From positions 213,557,896 through 213,621,895 of the forward strand of contig NC_073695.1 in the NCBI RefSeq assembly GCF_029784165.1: a stretch of DNA of 64,000 nt, in the 5' to 3' direction. Under the pieces are notes generated by a model. It did no database searches. It was not told where the DNA came from and saw nothing but the letters and a program-made list of their open reading frames with translations. This document shows positions 1-10,789 of this stretch, in pieces; positions within the stretch are counted from its first letter, which is position 1; each line of letters begins with the position of its first letter. Position numbers and translations under genes: made by a program. The stretch is from Wyeomyia smithii. Lineage: Eukaryota > Arthropoda > Insecta > Diptera > Culicidae.

Positions 1-612
1 TTGCAAATGAAAGGTCTAGTTGCGCCATAGGTTGCTATTGAATTTCATTGTAATCGGATTTTTAGTTTAGAGGTTATGTATCAAAATGTAAAAATCACGA
101 AACATCAATATCTCAGAAACCACAAACCGATTTCAATAAAAATGGTTTCAAATGATCGGGGTGTCTCCAGAACCCTTAACTTTTAAATTTCGTTATGATT
201 GAACATATAGTTCAAAAGTTATGTAAAGAAAAGTTAACCTGAGCTTGTTTAAACTCACTCATTTTTCCTAGAGATGGCTGAACCGATTTTCACAAAATTA
301 TTGTCAAATGAAAGGTCTAGTTGTCCCATAGGTTGCTATTGAATTTCATTGTAATCGGATTGTAACTTTGTCCGTTGTTCATAAAAATGTGAAATCACAA
401 AATGAAAGTAAAAATATTGAGTATCTCCTAACGATCACCGGCTAATTAAAAGGTAGATAAGCGATCCAAATGGCTGAATGTCATATACTACTCGACTCAG
501 TTCGACGAATCGAGCATTTTCTGCATATATGCATGTATAAGTGCATATGTTTGTGTGTGGGTGTGTACGTGTGTATGTGCACCTTTTTTCGCACTCACTG
601 TTTTCAGAGATA
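1..612 (+). repeat. Minisatellite part of a composite interspersed element (partial at window edge)
   Basis: Diverged tandem units recur here, recognised by 'agatggctgaaccgatttt', 'caaatgaaaggtctagttg' and 'ttgaatttcattgtaatcgg'. Two unit spacings occur across the window, about 180 and about 300 bp (for example 1837, 2138 and 2318). Around 440-560 the element head appears: a block reading 'cgactcagttcgacgaatcg' and 'gagcattttctgcat' followed by a short GT-rich tract. The same head-tract-array order recurs at 1670, 4460, 5735 and, reversed, at 43.4 and 44.8 kb. No coding capacity was seen. The array is interrupted at 613 by a retroposon. Confidence 0.75.
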
Positions 613-1292
613 CTTACTTTACTTTTACTTTTTTGGCTAACGGACCGTTTACCGGTCTAGGGCCGAACGAATTAGAGATGTCCAGCTTCTTCTGTCTTGG
701 GCAGCCGTTCTCCAGTCTCCCCGCACACCAGCAGATCGTGCATCTTCTTCCACCGTGCACATCCACCGCGTGCGAGGCCTACCACGGAGTCGACGGCCTC
801 TTCCTGGTTCTCTACTGAAGATAGCTTTGGCGGCTCTCTCGTCAGGCATCCTGACTACATTTCCAGCCCACTGAAGCCTGCCCCGCTGTATTACCTTCAC
901 TATATCAGCATGTTTGTATATCTGGTACAACTCGTGATTCCTGCATCTGCGCCACACTCCATCTTCCAGTTTACCGCCAAGTATCGATCGCAGAACTTTA
1001 CGCTCAAAAACTCCGAGCACTCGTCGATCAGCTTCCTTCAGCGTCCATGCTTCATGTCCGTAAAAGGCCACCGGGAGTATCAGCGTTCTATACAGCGCTA
1101 GTTTTGTGCGAGTTTGCAAACTACGGGACCTTAGCTGGTTACGCAGTCCGTAGAAAGCCCTGTTCGCAGCTGCAACTCGTCGTTTCACTTCACGGCTCAT
1201 ATCGTTGTCACATGTCACAAGCGTACCAAGATAAACGAATTCGTCAACCACTTCAAATCGTTCCTCATCTATCTCCACCTCAGCACCAATAC
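613..1292 (-). mobile_element. 5'-truncated RTE-like non-LTR retrotransposon with target-site duplication
   Basis: A minus-strand copy keeps only the 3' part of a reverse-transcriptase gene plus a short 3' tail made of GTAAA/GTAAG-type repeats. It is flanked by the 8-bp direct repeat CAGAGATA (605-612 and 1293-1300). Joining the flanks recreates the local minisatellite, so both borders are exact. 5' truncation with a repetitive tail is the usual product of target-primed reverse transcription. The frame is uninterrupted, so it is younger than the related copy at 30.6 kb. The RTE clade assignment is from remembered similarity of the C-terminal region, not a search. Confidence 0.85.
649..1278 (-). 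pseudogene. Reverse transcriptase C-terminal fragment (RTE-like)
   Basis: About 209 codons read without a stop on the minus strand and end in a stop at 649. The conserved post-polymerase region of RTE-type reverse transcriptases is visible: VDEFVYLGTLVTCDND near the start, then LALYRTLILPVAFYGHEAW, VFERKVLRSILGG, GVWRRCRNHELYQIY, and LQWAGNVVRMPDERAAKA before an arginine-rich tail. The endonuclease domain and the polymerase palm, including the catalytic aspartates, are absent because of 5' truncation. Full ORF2 proteins of this clade are around 1000 residues. The frame runs upstream of the apparent start, so this is a fragment and not a gene with its own initiator. It cannot be active. Confidence 0.85.
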
Positions 1293-1300
1293 CAGAGATA

Positions 1301-1669
1301 GTCTGACCGATTCTTTCTATCTTGGTGTCAAATTAAAGATCTATTTGCCGCTTAGGTTGCTATTGAATTTCATTGTAATCAAACTTTTAGTTTTGGCGCT
1401 GCGTCAGAATGTGAAAAACGCTCTTATATCTCAGAAGCTATGAACATAGTTGAATTAAAATTAATGGGCTTTTAAACCCTTAAACAATGAATTTCATAAT
1501 GTTTAAACATGTGGTTTGAAAGTTATAGAAAGAAACGTAACCCGCAGGCTATAGCTACGATCAAAATATGTGGCCTCAACATCATTTAAATTTGATGTTG
1601 TACTATTTTAATGTTTACGGCCTTGCTCGGGATTGAAGTTGAAATTAAAAGTCATATCTATCATTTCAT
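1301..1669 (+). repeat. Continuation of the minisatellite after the retroposon
   Basis: The 180/300-bp type units resume directly after the duplicated target. They run to a segment reading 'ttgctcgggattgaag', which marks the region near the tail in other copies. The canonical tail motif CTAGGTGGATTAATTTAGG is missing here, so this unit lost its 3' end before the next element starts near 1670. Confidence 0.65.
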
Positions 1670-2868
1670 TTTTGCCTTTCTTCTAGAAAGGTATAGCAAT
1701 CACTTGCAAAACCGAAAGTATAAAAGTGCTCCAAAGGGCCGAATGGCATATATCACTCGACTCAGCTTGATGAGCTGAGCATTTTCTGTATGTGTGTGTG
1801 TATATGTGCAGATTTTTGTTCTCACTCACTTTTCGCAGAGATGGCTGGACCGGTATTCATGGAATTATTTGCAAATGAAAGGTCTCTTTGTCCCATAAGA
1901 CCCTATTAAATTTCATTGTAATCGGATTTTTAGTTTAGAGGTTATGTTTCAAAACGTAAAAATCATGAAACATCATTATCTCAAAAACTACTAAACCGAT
2001 TTGAACAACATTGATTTCAAATGAACGGGATACCTGAAAAACCCTTAACTTTTGAATTTCATAAAGATTGAACTTGTGGTTCAAAAGTTATGACAAGAAA
2101 CGTGTTTTGAAGACTACTTAATCTCACTCATGTTTCTCAGAGATGGCTGAACCGATTTTCATAAAATCAGTGTCAAATGGAAGGTCTAGTTGCCCCATAA
2201 GACCCTATTGATTTGTTTTGCAATCGGACTATTACTTTGCCTGTTATGTTTGAAAATGTGAATTCCAGCTATGAAAAGGAACATATTCCTAAGACTACTT
2301 GAACTCACTCACTTTTCTCAGAGATGGCTGACCCGATTTCCACAAAATTAGTGTCAATTAATAAGTCTAGCTGCCTCGTAACACCCTATTGAATTTTACT
2401 GTAATCGGACTGTAACTTCGTCTGTAAAGTACCAAAATGTGAAAATCACGAAACTTCATTATCTCAGAAACTACACAACCGATTTGATCAATATTATTAT
2501 CAGATGAGCGGGCTAGTTAAGGGTTAACTGATGAACTATGATTAAACACGTGGTTTCAAAGTTTGGCTGCCCTATACGTTCCCATTTTATTTGATTATAA
2601 TTGAACTTAAGCCACCGTTATGTATTAAATTGTTAATAAAACAATGAAAGTCTATTATTTCACATGACTTATTTGAACATAACTAGTGTCATACGAACGA
2701 GTCATCTCTCAAACTTACAATTAACAAACTTCATAACAATTTGATATGTGGCTCAAAAGTTATGGAAAGAAAAGAAATTCAAAGACTATTTAAAACTATA
2801 CCTGCTTTGATTGATATATTTATGTGGCCTCAACATAATTTAAATGTGGTTTTGTACTATTTGAACGT

Positions 2869-4321
2869 TCCAAAGTCATTGATTCCTTGCGATGTGTTCA
2901 AAGTCTGCAAATGCACGACGAATCGGCCATAGGATATGTTCAAAGTCAAAAAACAATTCGTTTGGTTTATCGGTTTTATTGGTTTTATCGAAATGACAAC
3001 ATCCTCGACTTTTGGCTTCTGTACATCGCCCTAATTCTGAATATATTCATATTGGGTGGTATTCGGTCATTTTCAGCAAATTTTCTGGCATCAATCTAAC
3101 ACCGGAAATACCCATATTGGGAGGTATTTAGTTATTTTCCAGAAACTAACAGTGGTCGTCTTTAAATTCAAAATGGTGTCCAGGGTCAATGTTTGGCTTC
3201 TGTGCATCATCTCGATTACGGAAATATCAATATTGAGTATTATTTGGTCATTTTCGACTGTTTCCTAGAAGTTGCCATTTAGCGATTCAAAATGGTGCCT
3301 GAGGTCAATTGTTAGCTCATTGCATCATTCTGGTTCCAGAGATACTCATATTGGATGGTATTTGGTTACTTTAGGCTGTTTTTCACAAACCGGAAGTCGC
3401 CATCTTCGATTTCAAAATGGTATTTAATATAATTTCTGGCCTCTGAGCGTCATTCTGGTTGAAAAAACACCCGTATTGGGTGTAATTTGATCATTTTCGA
3501 TTTCAGCTGCTGTGTATCATTCTGGGGATACTCATGTTAGACGGAAATCGGACATTTTTGGCTGTTTTCCAGAAACCACAAGTTGCCATCCTACAATTCA
3601 GAATGGTGTCTGAAGTCGATTTGTGGCACCAGTGCATCATTACGATTCCGAAAATACCCATATTGGGTAGTATTTGGTCGTTTGCCGCTGGTTTTCCGTA
3701 GCCGGAAGTCGCCATATTAGAATTCAAAATGGTATCTGTGGTCGAATTCAGCTCCTGTGTATCTTTCTTGTGGTCCCCGTGGCTCTGTGGTTAGCGATGT
3801 CGATGATCTTTTTGAGCTGGAAATTTTCTTGACTCAGCACTGGGGCACGGTGTATCGTTGTACTTATCCTACACATGCAAAATGTGCCAAAAACAATATC
3901 CAAAATGTTGCCTGAGGTCGATTATGGAACATATTTGTTACCACTAAAAACATTCACCTATATGGTTCCTTTTAGTTGATTAGTTCGCGAGATGTGCAGA
4001 AATTTGTGCAGAAACATGTGCTTCCATAAGAGGTAGGGGCGTCGAACCATTATGGACATATTTATTACCCTTTAAAACATCCACATGCCAAATTCGGTTT
4101 CATTTGCTTGGTTTGTTCTTGAGTTGTGCAGAAATGTATGTTTCATTTGTATTGGACCCCTCCTTTCCAGAAGAGGGAGAGGGGTCTCAAACTATCATAG
4201 GAACCTTTATCTGGACCAAAAACTCCTACATACAAATTTTCACGTCGATCGGTTCGGTAGTTTTCGAGCCTATATGGATCAGACAGACAGACAGACCGGA
4301 CTACATTTTTATATGTATAGA
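2869..4321 (-). mobile_element. Helitron-like non-autonomous element carrying satellite arrays (3'-truncated)
   Basis: On the minus strand the element begins at 4321 with TCTATACATATAAAAATG, preceded by A, then a GTCTGTCTGTC tract and 'gaaccgatcgacgtgaaa'. Downstream come about two units of a 143-bp satellite and then about 125-bp satellite units ('ccggaagtcgccat', 'tattgggtggtatttggtc') covering roughly 3010-3770. The related element-free copy at 41.57 kb reads gtaA|Tataag at this position, so insertion was between A and T as in Helitrons. The expected CTAG 3' end is not present; homology stops near 2869. Confidence 0.55.
3768..3895 (+). mobile_element. Candidate tRNA-derived SINE fragment inside the satellite
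   Basis: The segment starts with CCCCGTGGCTCTGTGGTTAG, which resembles a tRNA 5' half with a good polymerase III A box (TGGCTCTGTGG). It continues 'cgatgtcgatgatc' and 'gactcagcactggggcac'. It interrupts the 125-bp satellite. No B box (GGTTCGAATCC) follows at tRNA spacing, so this would be an internally deleted copy. It could be a chance match. Confidence 0.35.
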
Positions 4322-4459
4322 TTACAACATCAATATTTTAGACCCTAAAGAGTGACATACATTTATTGGATTGAAGCGTTCATGTAAATCTCTTTTTACA
4401 AATAAAAGTTTGAGTGAGAAAGGCTGGGTCTGACCGCTAGGTGGATTAATTTAGGTTTT

Positions 4460-4588
4460 TACCTTTCTCCTAGAAAGATATAGCAATCACTGCAAAAACT
4501 AAAGGTATAAAAGTGCTGAAAAGGGCCGAATGTCGTTAATCATTCGACTCAGTTCGACGAGCTGAGCATTTTCTGCATGTGTGTGTAT

Positions 4589-4650
<62 letters not shown>

Positions 4651-5714
4651 TGCTCTCTCAATCTCACTCGATTTTCTCAGAGATGGCTGAACCAATTTCA
4701 ATGAAATGAATTGCAAATGAAAGGTCTAGTTGCCCTATAAAACCCTATTGAATTATATTGTAATCTGATTTCTAGTGTAGAGGTTATGTATCAAAATGTG
4801 AAAATCACGAAACATCAATATCTCTGAAACTGCACAACCGATTTGAACAAAATTGGTTTCAAATGAACAGGCGACCTAAAAACCCTTAACTTTTGAATTT
4901 TATGAAGATTGAACTTGTGGTTCATAAGTTATGGAAAGAAACGTGTTCTGGAGACTATTTAATCTCACTCATGTTTCTCAGAGATGGCTGAACCGATTTT
5001 CATAAAATCAGTGTCATATGGAAGGTCTTGTTGCCCCATAAGACCCTAATGATTTTTTTATTTTGCAAACGGATTATTTCTTTGCCTGTTATGTTTAAAA
5101 ATGTGAAATCCAGCTATGAAAAGAAACGTATTCCGAAAACTACTTGGACTCACTAACTTTTCTCAGAGATGGTTGACCCGATTTCCACAGAATTTGTATC
5201 AAATGAAAGGTCTAGCTGCCTCATAAAACCCTATTGAATTTTGCTGTAATCGGACTGTAACTTCGTTTGTAATGTATCGAAATGTGAAAATCACGAAACT
5301 TCATTATCTTAAAAACTACACAACCGATTTGAACAATATTGATTTCAAATGAACGGGCTAGTTATGGGTTAACTGATGAATTATGAAGACTATTCAACAA
5401 TATACCTGCTTTGATCAATATGGCCTCAACATGATTTAAATGTGGTATCGTACTATATCTGAACGTTCCCGGTATCGCTTGTGATTGAATTGTTCGAAAT
5501 TAAGAGCCATTTCTTTTATTTCGCTATTTCTTCAGCACTAACATTACGTTAAATTTCATATTTTATACATTAATAACAACATCAATATTTCAGAACCCAA
5601 AAAATGAATATACCTTTATTAGATTTGAGCATTCATGTAAATCTATTTTTACAAATAATAAGTTTGAATGAGAAAGGCTGAGTCTGACCGCTAGGTGGAT
5701 TAATTTAGGTTTTT
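4460..5714 (+). mobile_element. Composite interspersed element, second tandem copy (HINE/DINE-like)
   Basis: The head ACCTTTCTCCTAGAAAG begins directly at the tail of the previous element. It is followed by the 'gctgagcattttctgcatg' block, a long pure GT run (about 4590-4648), minisatellite units (agatggctgaacc at 4682, 4983 and a diverged one at 5166) and the tail CTAGGTGGATTAATTTAGG near 5692-5710. It lacks the Helitron-like insert seen in the previous copy. Compare 'acattaataacaacatcaa' at 5567 with the insert junction at 4321. Confidence 0.55.
4578..4648 (+). repeat. (GT)n microsatellite
   Basis: A GT dinucleotide run with a few A interruptions at its left edge. It occupies the same slot (after 'gcattttctgcatg') as GT tracts in every other copy of this element family in the window, so it is an inherited part of the element. 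Confidence 0.95.
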
Positions 5715-5717
5715 TTT

Positions 5718-6190
5718 TCAAAAATCACAACTTTTTGCCTTTTTCCTAGAGGCATAGCAATCACTGCAATAACCAAAGGTATTAAAGTGTTCCAAAGGGT
5801 CTAAAGTCGTATATTAATCGACTTACTTCGACGAGTTTTGCATTTTCTGTATGTGTCTGTATGTGTATGTGTGTTTGTGTGTGTTTGTGTGTGTATGTGT
5901 GTATGTGTGTGTGTTTGTGTGCGTATGTGTGTACCAAAATGTGGAAAACATGTTCAAAAATAACAACTTTTTGCCTTTTTCCTAGAGGTATAGCAATCAC
6001 TGCAATAACCAAAGGTATTAAAGTGTTCCAAAGGGTCTAAAGTCGTATATAATTCGACTTACTTCGACGAGTTTTGCATTTTCTGTATGTGTCTATATGT
6101 GTATGTGTGTTTGTGTGTTTGTGTGTGTATGTGTGTATGTGTGTGTGTTTGTGTGCGTATGTGTGTACCAAAATGTGAAAAACACGAAAC
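5718..6190 (+). repeat. Tandem duplication of the element head (about 236 bp, two copies)
   Basis: The block 'ttcaaaaatcacaacttttt', then 'gcctttttcctagaggcata', then 'gggtctaaagtcgtat', and a TATGTGTGT-rich tract occurs twice with a shift of 236 bp (5731 and 5967). Both copies share the same private differences from other heads (AGAGG for AGAAAGG; 'aagggtctaaag'). This marks a recent local duplication, not two independent insertions. Confidence 0.85.
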
Positions 6191-7072
6191 TTCATTATTT
6201 CAGAAACTACACAACCGATTTGAACATAATTGGTGTCAAAACAACGGGTTTGTTTTTTGCAACATTTGTAGATTGATTTCATAATGATTGGTCATGTGGT
6301 TCAAAAGTTATGTAAAGAAAAGTGTTTCGAAGACTGTTTCAACTCACTCACTTTCCTCAGAGATTGCTTGACCGATTTCCATGAAATTAGTTGCAATTGA
6401 AAGGGCTAGTTGCCTACCCTATCAAATTTTATTATAATCGCAGAAAGAACGGGCTTGCTTTTTAAACCATTTGTTAAATAATTTTATTATAAGTGGACAT
6501 GTAAACCACATGTTGTAAAAGTTATGAACAGAAACGTGTTCTAGAGGCTATTTAATCTCACTCATAATTGTCAGGTATAGTGGACTAATTTTTACAAAAT
6601 CAGTGTCATATGGAAGGCCTAGCTTCCCCATAAAACCCTAATAAATTTTTAACAATAGGACTATTACTCAGTCTGTTATGCTTAAAAATGTGAAATCAAG
6701 CTATGGAAAAAAACATATACCAAAGACTACTAAAACTCGCTCACTTTTCTCAGAGATGGCTGGACTGATTTCAACGAAATTTGTGTTAAATAAAAGGTTT
6801 AGTTGCCTCATATTGAAATTTTATTATAATCTTGTCTGCATCAAAATGTAAAAATAATGGAACTTAATTTTCTCAGAAACTGCACAACCCATTTGAACAA
6901 AATTGGTATCAGATCTACGGACTGTCTTCAAGACCCCTAACTAACGAATTTTATGATGATTAAACATTTGGTCCAAAGGGTATGAAAAGAAACGTGTTCA
7001 GAAAACTTTTCAAATTCACTCGTTTCGCCAAAGATTACAACAATCTTAGTGTCAAATTGAAGGATTAGTTGT
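6191..7072 (+). repeat. Diverged 180/300-bp minisatellite
   Basis: Units with 'agatggctggactgatttc' and 'actacacaaccgatttgaac' continue but carry many substitutions and deletions. No tail motif was found at the right edge. The array abuts the decayed 125-bp satellite. No gene is seen. Confidence 0.65.
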
Positions 7073-7430
7073 CTAATTTAAGGATTTTTTCCAGAAACCG
7101 GAAGTAGCAAATTCGGATTTCAAAATTAAGTATGGTGTTGATTCCTAGCCTCTGAGCATCATCCCGGGTACTAAAAAACTCACATTGTGTAATGTTTGTT
7201 CCTTTTAGACTAGTTTCCTGAAACCAGAAACTACTGTCTAGAAATTTAAAGTGGCGTCTGAAGATGACTTTCGACCTAAGGGTATCATACCGTTTCCGCA
7301 AATCCTATTGGATGATACTTGGTCACTTTAGGATGTTGATCGCAAACCGTTACCATCTTCGCCAGCGATATATCCAGATTAGGCAATATTCGGCCATTTT
7401 ATGATGTATTCAGGCAACCAGAAGTGGTCA
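7073..7430 (-). repeat. Decayed 125-bp satellite units
   Basis: Three poorly conserved units are recognisable by 'gaaaccggaagtagc', 'cctctgagcatcat' and 'ttcggccatttta'. They correspond to the 125-bp satellite that is better preserved at 59.5-60.3 kb. This is probably the remnant of another Helitron-like element whose termini are lost. Confidence 0.5.
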
Positions 7431-9039
7431 TGAGGGTGGGACAAAAAATGAAGTCTAGCTCCCATGCACTTTTCGTCTTCCTTATAGATCCTATAACCTA
7501 TTCCTGCAGCAAGATACTCTATTCAAGCCGCCTGATTTCCAGTACCAACGCGCATAATTTCTATTACACAGCAGACGACGAGTTCTACGGCGAATTAAAA
7601 ACCAGCAGGAGTTGAACGGAACTCTTTCCTTGACTATTCCCTCTTACAGGATGGAAGAATAGTACGACGAATTCGATTGAACGGAATAGCGATGTGACGG
7701 TGAACACAACTGCTACCTGATGATGAAAAACCCCGTGTGATTGAGCCTTCGGCTTGCGGCGGGACGTATGTGATAGAATGAGGGCGTTTGAAAAAGAGGA
7801 CGAGCTGCGTCCTACCCGGGACATCAACCAAAATTTCAATTTACTGGAATTCCCAATTCCTGTTTTTTTTATTGAAATCCCGGTATCTTAGAAGATATTT
7901 CCAGCAATAAAAATTATTGGTAAATCGGGATCCTTTTGAAATGGTGTACACTTGTAGGCAATGTTGAGCAAGATTGCTTAACCATTCAAAAACCCGGCCC
8001 TGAGTAGTATGAATCATTCCTTTCACTCTTTGTCTATGGTCTTTGTCTGCTCGGATTTCGGAAAATGGAGTGTCAAAGCGGTGACCGCGTTTTCGACCGA
8101 AGAAAAATGCACAGAAAGTAATTAATGAAATTGTCGAAATCGAAACCTTGTTTCTTGATGCCAAATATCTTGGAAATACATGAAACGTCGAGATCTAATA
8201 TTCTCTCTCGAAAAAAATTTAAATTCAAAATTCAAGCCTTAGCTATTTTTTCAAAATATTTTTTTTTTCATTTTGTTACATGTGCACTTTCATTTGTTTA
8301 AGTTCCTTTTCCTTGAGTTAGAGAAGAAAATCAAACCAAAGTGTTTCAAGCTTTGAATTGAAAAGTCTCGCTAGCATGCTTACTTGTTTTTTTTTTAATA
8401 TTTTATTATATTTTGATAATTGCATATGTTTGGGTATTGGGGAACAGAGGACCTGTGCAGTGCACATGTTACACAGGTAGACCCGACGCCACTGGTTTTA
8501 ATGCTTTTTTCATGAATTCGAATCATTGAATCATGTTTCCAACTTGTTTCTTCTGTATTGCAAAATCAAAGCTAAATAAAGCACCGCTCTTTTTACTGTT
8601 CTTTGTTCAATTTTTCAAAATTTTCATATATTCAAATCTTCTAACCTTTTCCAAATAAACCACTCTCTAAATATAAAAAAGTTATTTTATTTTTAATTTT
8701 AATATAGTAAAGTTTTTATATTTTTGGTAATTTGAGATTTGACGGATCATTCATACAAATAATTGTTTCGAAGACACAATTAAGCTAGGATTAAGGTAAA
8801 AGGCGCTATGGAATTAAGTTCCACTTTTTGCCTTTTTGAACTACTGTGTAGTGCAGTCTGCCCGTTTTCTCTCTTGATCCGTCCGGCCGGCTGCAAGCGG
8901 ATGAGCGGGTGTTTCAGCTAAAACCATACAAACATATTATATTTGAAATCGCCGTCTGCTGCGCTGCGATTTGTCGCAGTTCTGCTTGCTACTGGTTGAT
9001 CAATTCTTCAGTGAATAATCGTCTTCCAACAGTGATTGG
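7431..9039. other. No gene recognised; two adjacent minus-strand open stretches
   Basis: Two minus-strand open stretches follow each other (7841-8164, 107 codons; 7634-7831, 65 codons) in different frames, as a decayed coding relic might. I recognise no family in either. The first contains DTPFSEIRADKDHRQRVKGM. From about 8170 to 9040 the DNA is AT-rich and without visible structure. Confidence 0.3.
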
Positions 9040-9190
9040 ATAGACAATGAAGATTAATCACAATTTTCTGCACAGCTGAATTTTGGAATCGATTGCGGTA
9101 AAGTAAAAATGACGGAAATCAGTTTTCACTATTAGAAAGTGGACAATTTTTGTAACGCCCTCGATGTTTTCGATTTTTCATTCTGCACAC
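9040..9190 (+). repeat. Dispersed unclassified repeat, copy 1 (partial)
   Basis: It shares 'aatcgattgcggtaaa', 'gaaatcagttttcac' and 'gaaagtggacaattttt' plus 'cgccctcgatgtttt' in the same order with better copies at 16.9, 24.9 and, reversed, 57.4 kb. No terminal repeats were identified. Confidence 0.5.
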
Positions 9191-10740
9191 TTACGTTGCT
9201 GCAAGACGTAATTCTACGTCAAAATAAAATCTAATCCTATAGAAAGAAGTGAACAAATAAAGGATTTGTAAGATCGCATAAAATGATTTGTGACTGGATT
9301 TGATAATTTAGTACAAAAAAAATCGAGGAAACCAGCTTGTCGGGAGATTTTATATAAACTTTCCTGATTTGTTGGGCATTAAATTTATATCTCATAAAAC
9401 CTACGACGTGGGATCAGAGTTAAAGCAAATGAATTGCTATTAATTGGTCTTAGTAATTCATCTGGAAAAACTCTTCGAAAAATTTCATTGTGAGGCACAA
9501 AGTACAAAGCCTAATTGATAAAAAATATTTTTCGACTTAGGAAAAACATGGATATTTCAAAGCTAACCTAATTTCAACATTTGATCATTATCATATAATT
9601 AATCATTGCTTTCATCGTTAAATTTTGAACCGTGACTTGAAAACCCAAATTCTTATCTAGTGAATGTTAAAGTGTTGGTGTGTGCAAATTGATTTGGAAC
9701 GTCTTGTTTGAAAAATATTGGCACGATTCCGTGATAGTACCCAAATCAAAGAATCGCTTTATAAATAAATAAAGGAGCGAACGTTGCTTTCGCTGCATGC
9801 AAGAGAACGTATTTTATAGCGGGCGAGACATAAAAACGCAAACATTATTATTTTTACACCTAAGAATTCGTATGTTCCAACAACCAACCAATTAATTTCA
9901 CCCTTCAATAATTGATTACATTTCAACCATTCATTTCGAAAATCATATTTGAGAAGCTCATAATTTATAGTATGTAGTTTAAATTTCACATCACACTAAC
10001 GATTGAATCTGATTCGAATTATATCGCGTGTAATTGCATTTCAATTTGTTTTGATGTTTGGTGAGCAGCTCTTTCCAGGCACTTAATTTTAACCTTTTCC
10101 ATCTGGATGCAAAAATGCACGGGAGTTGAAAGACAGCCGCTATTTTGAACGCTCCGGTCGTGCTTTCTGCATAAATAAACAAGAGTATAAAATTACGACC
10201 ATTCGCTTGTGCCTCCCCCGGGCGTGAATCACTTGTGAATTGCAATAACGAACATAAAGCGGAGAAGTGTGATTATGTAGGGAAGCTCCTGCAGCAGTCA
10301 AAAAAAAGTTTGCCACGCTAATGCATGGCTGCCCGTCCAGACGTCCTTTCGAACAAGACTAGACCGGGTGGCGTCACCGAGGAAACTTCGGTACAGACTT
10401 GGGCAAGATAAATAAAAGATCGAAAATTGAAACAGTATTGATGCACACCTGCTCAAATGGAGAAATTCAATAGCCTTCGAGCGTTTACAGCTGAGTTTTT
10501 CAGACCAGTTCTCTGCTCAAACCATTCATGAGTAGGAAGTAGGTCACGAACTGTCGATCTGTCTTGGAGCGACCGATTAAATTAATCATTGCGAGTATTT
10601 ACCGTTAATTGAAGCGTGAGCAACACTGAGAGCCTAGATGCCCGTATCGATTGACACTGTGAAATAAATTATGTTTAATAAAATTTTATTGCATCGAGAG
10701 TTTGACAAATTATGCATTTCCTTTAGTTCTCGTTTTTATG
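9191..10740. other. Unique AT-rich DNA, no gene recognised
   Basis: Short open frames on both strands carry no recognisable motif, and no repeats from the rest of the window occur here. It lies just upstream of the first candidate ratchet site, so intronic DNA is the simplest reading. Confidence 0.4.
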
Positions 10741-10749
10741 TCGTTCATG

Positions 10750-10788
10750 CTAATTATTTTTTTTTACTTCTCTCTTTTTCAGGTAAGT
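10750..10788 (+). promoter_or_regulatory. Candidate recursive (ratchet) splice site RS1
   Basis: A branchpoint-like CTAAT (10750-10754) is followed by a long pyrimidine-rich run (TTACTTCTCTCTTTTTC), then AG at 10781-10782 and directly GTAAGT at 10783-10788. An acceptor fused to a consensus donor with no exon between them is the hallmark of recursive splicing in long Drosophila introns: the acceptor is used first, then the regenerated donor. The downstream sequence (gttatgagctgg) shows no conserved exon. It predicts a + strand host gene across the window. Confidence 0.6.
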
Positions 10789-10789
10789 G

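Larger units (their letters stand above)
1670..4459 (+). mobile_element. Composite interspersed element, Helentron-associated-like (HINE/DINE-like), full length with nested insert
   Basis: It starts with a hairpin-like head (GCCTTTCTTCTAGAAAGG, then 'tatagcaatcac'), then the 'gctgagcattttctg' block and a short GT tract (1780-1808). The 180/300-bp minisatellite follows to about 2570, then a conserved 'gttatgtattaaattgtta' segment. The tail reads 'gagaaaggctgggtctgacc' and CTAGGTGGATTAATTTAGG. A short hairpin (CCGC-TAG-GTGG) sits just before the 3' end, and the sequence GCCTTTCTC occurs inverted near the two ends. Subterminal inverted repeats, a micro/minisatellite core and a 3' hairpin resemble Helentron-associated elements. 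That classification is an inference. No ORF of its own. Confidence 0.5.

Noticed and set aside
5782..6284. HTHT/YTHK- and VCVCV-rich open frames
   Set aside because: Translations of the GT microsatellite in the duplicated element heads.
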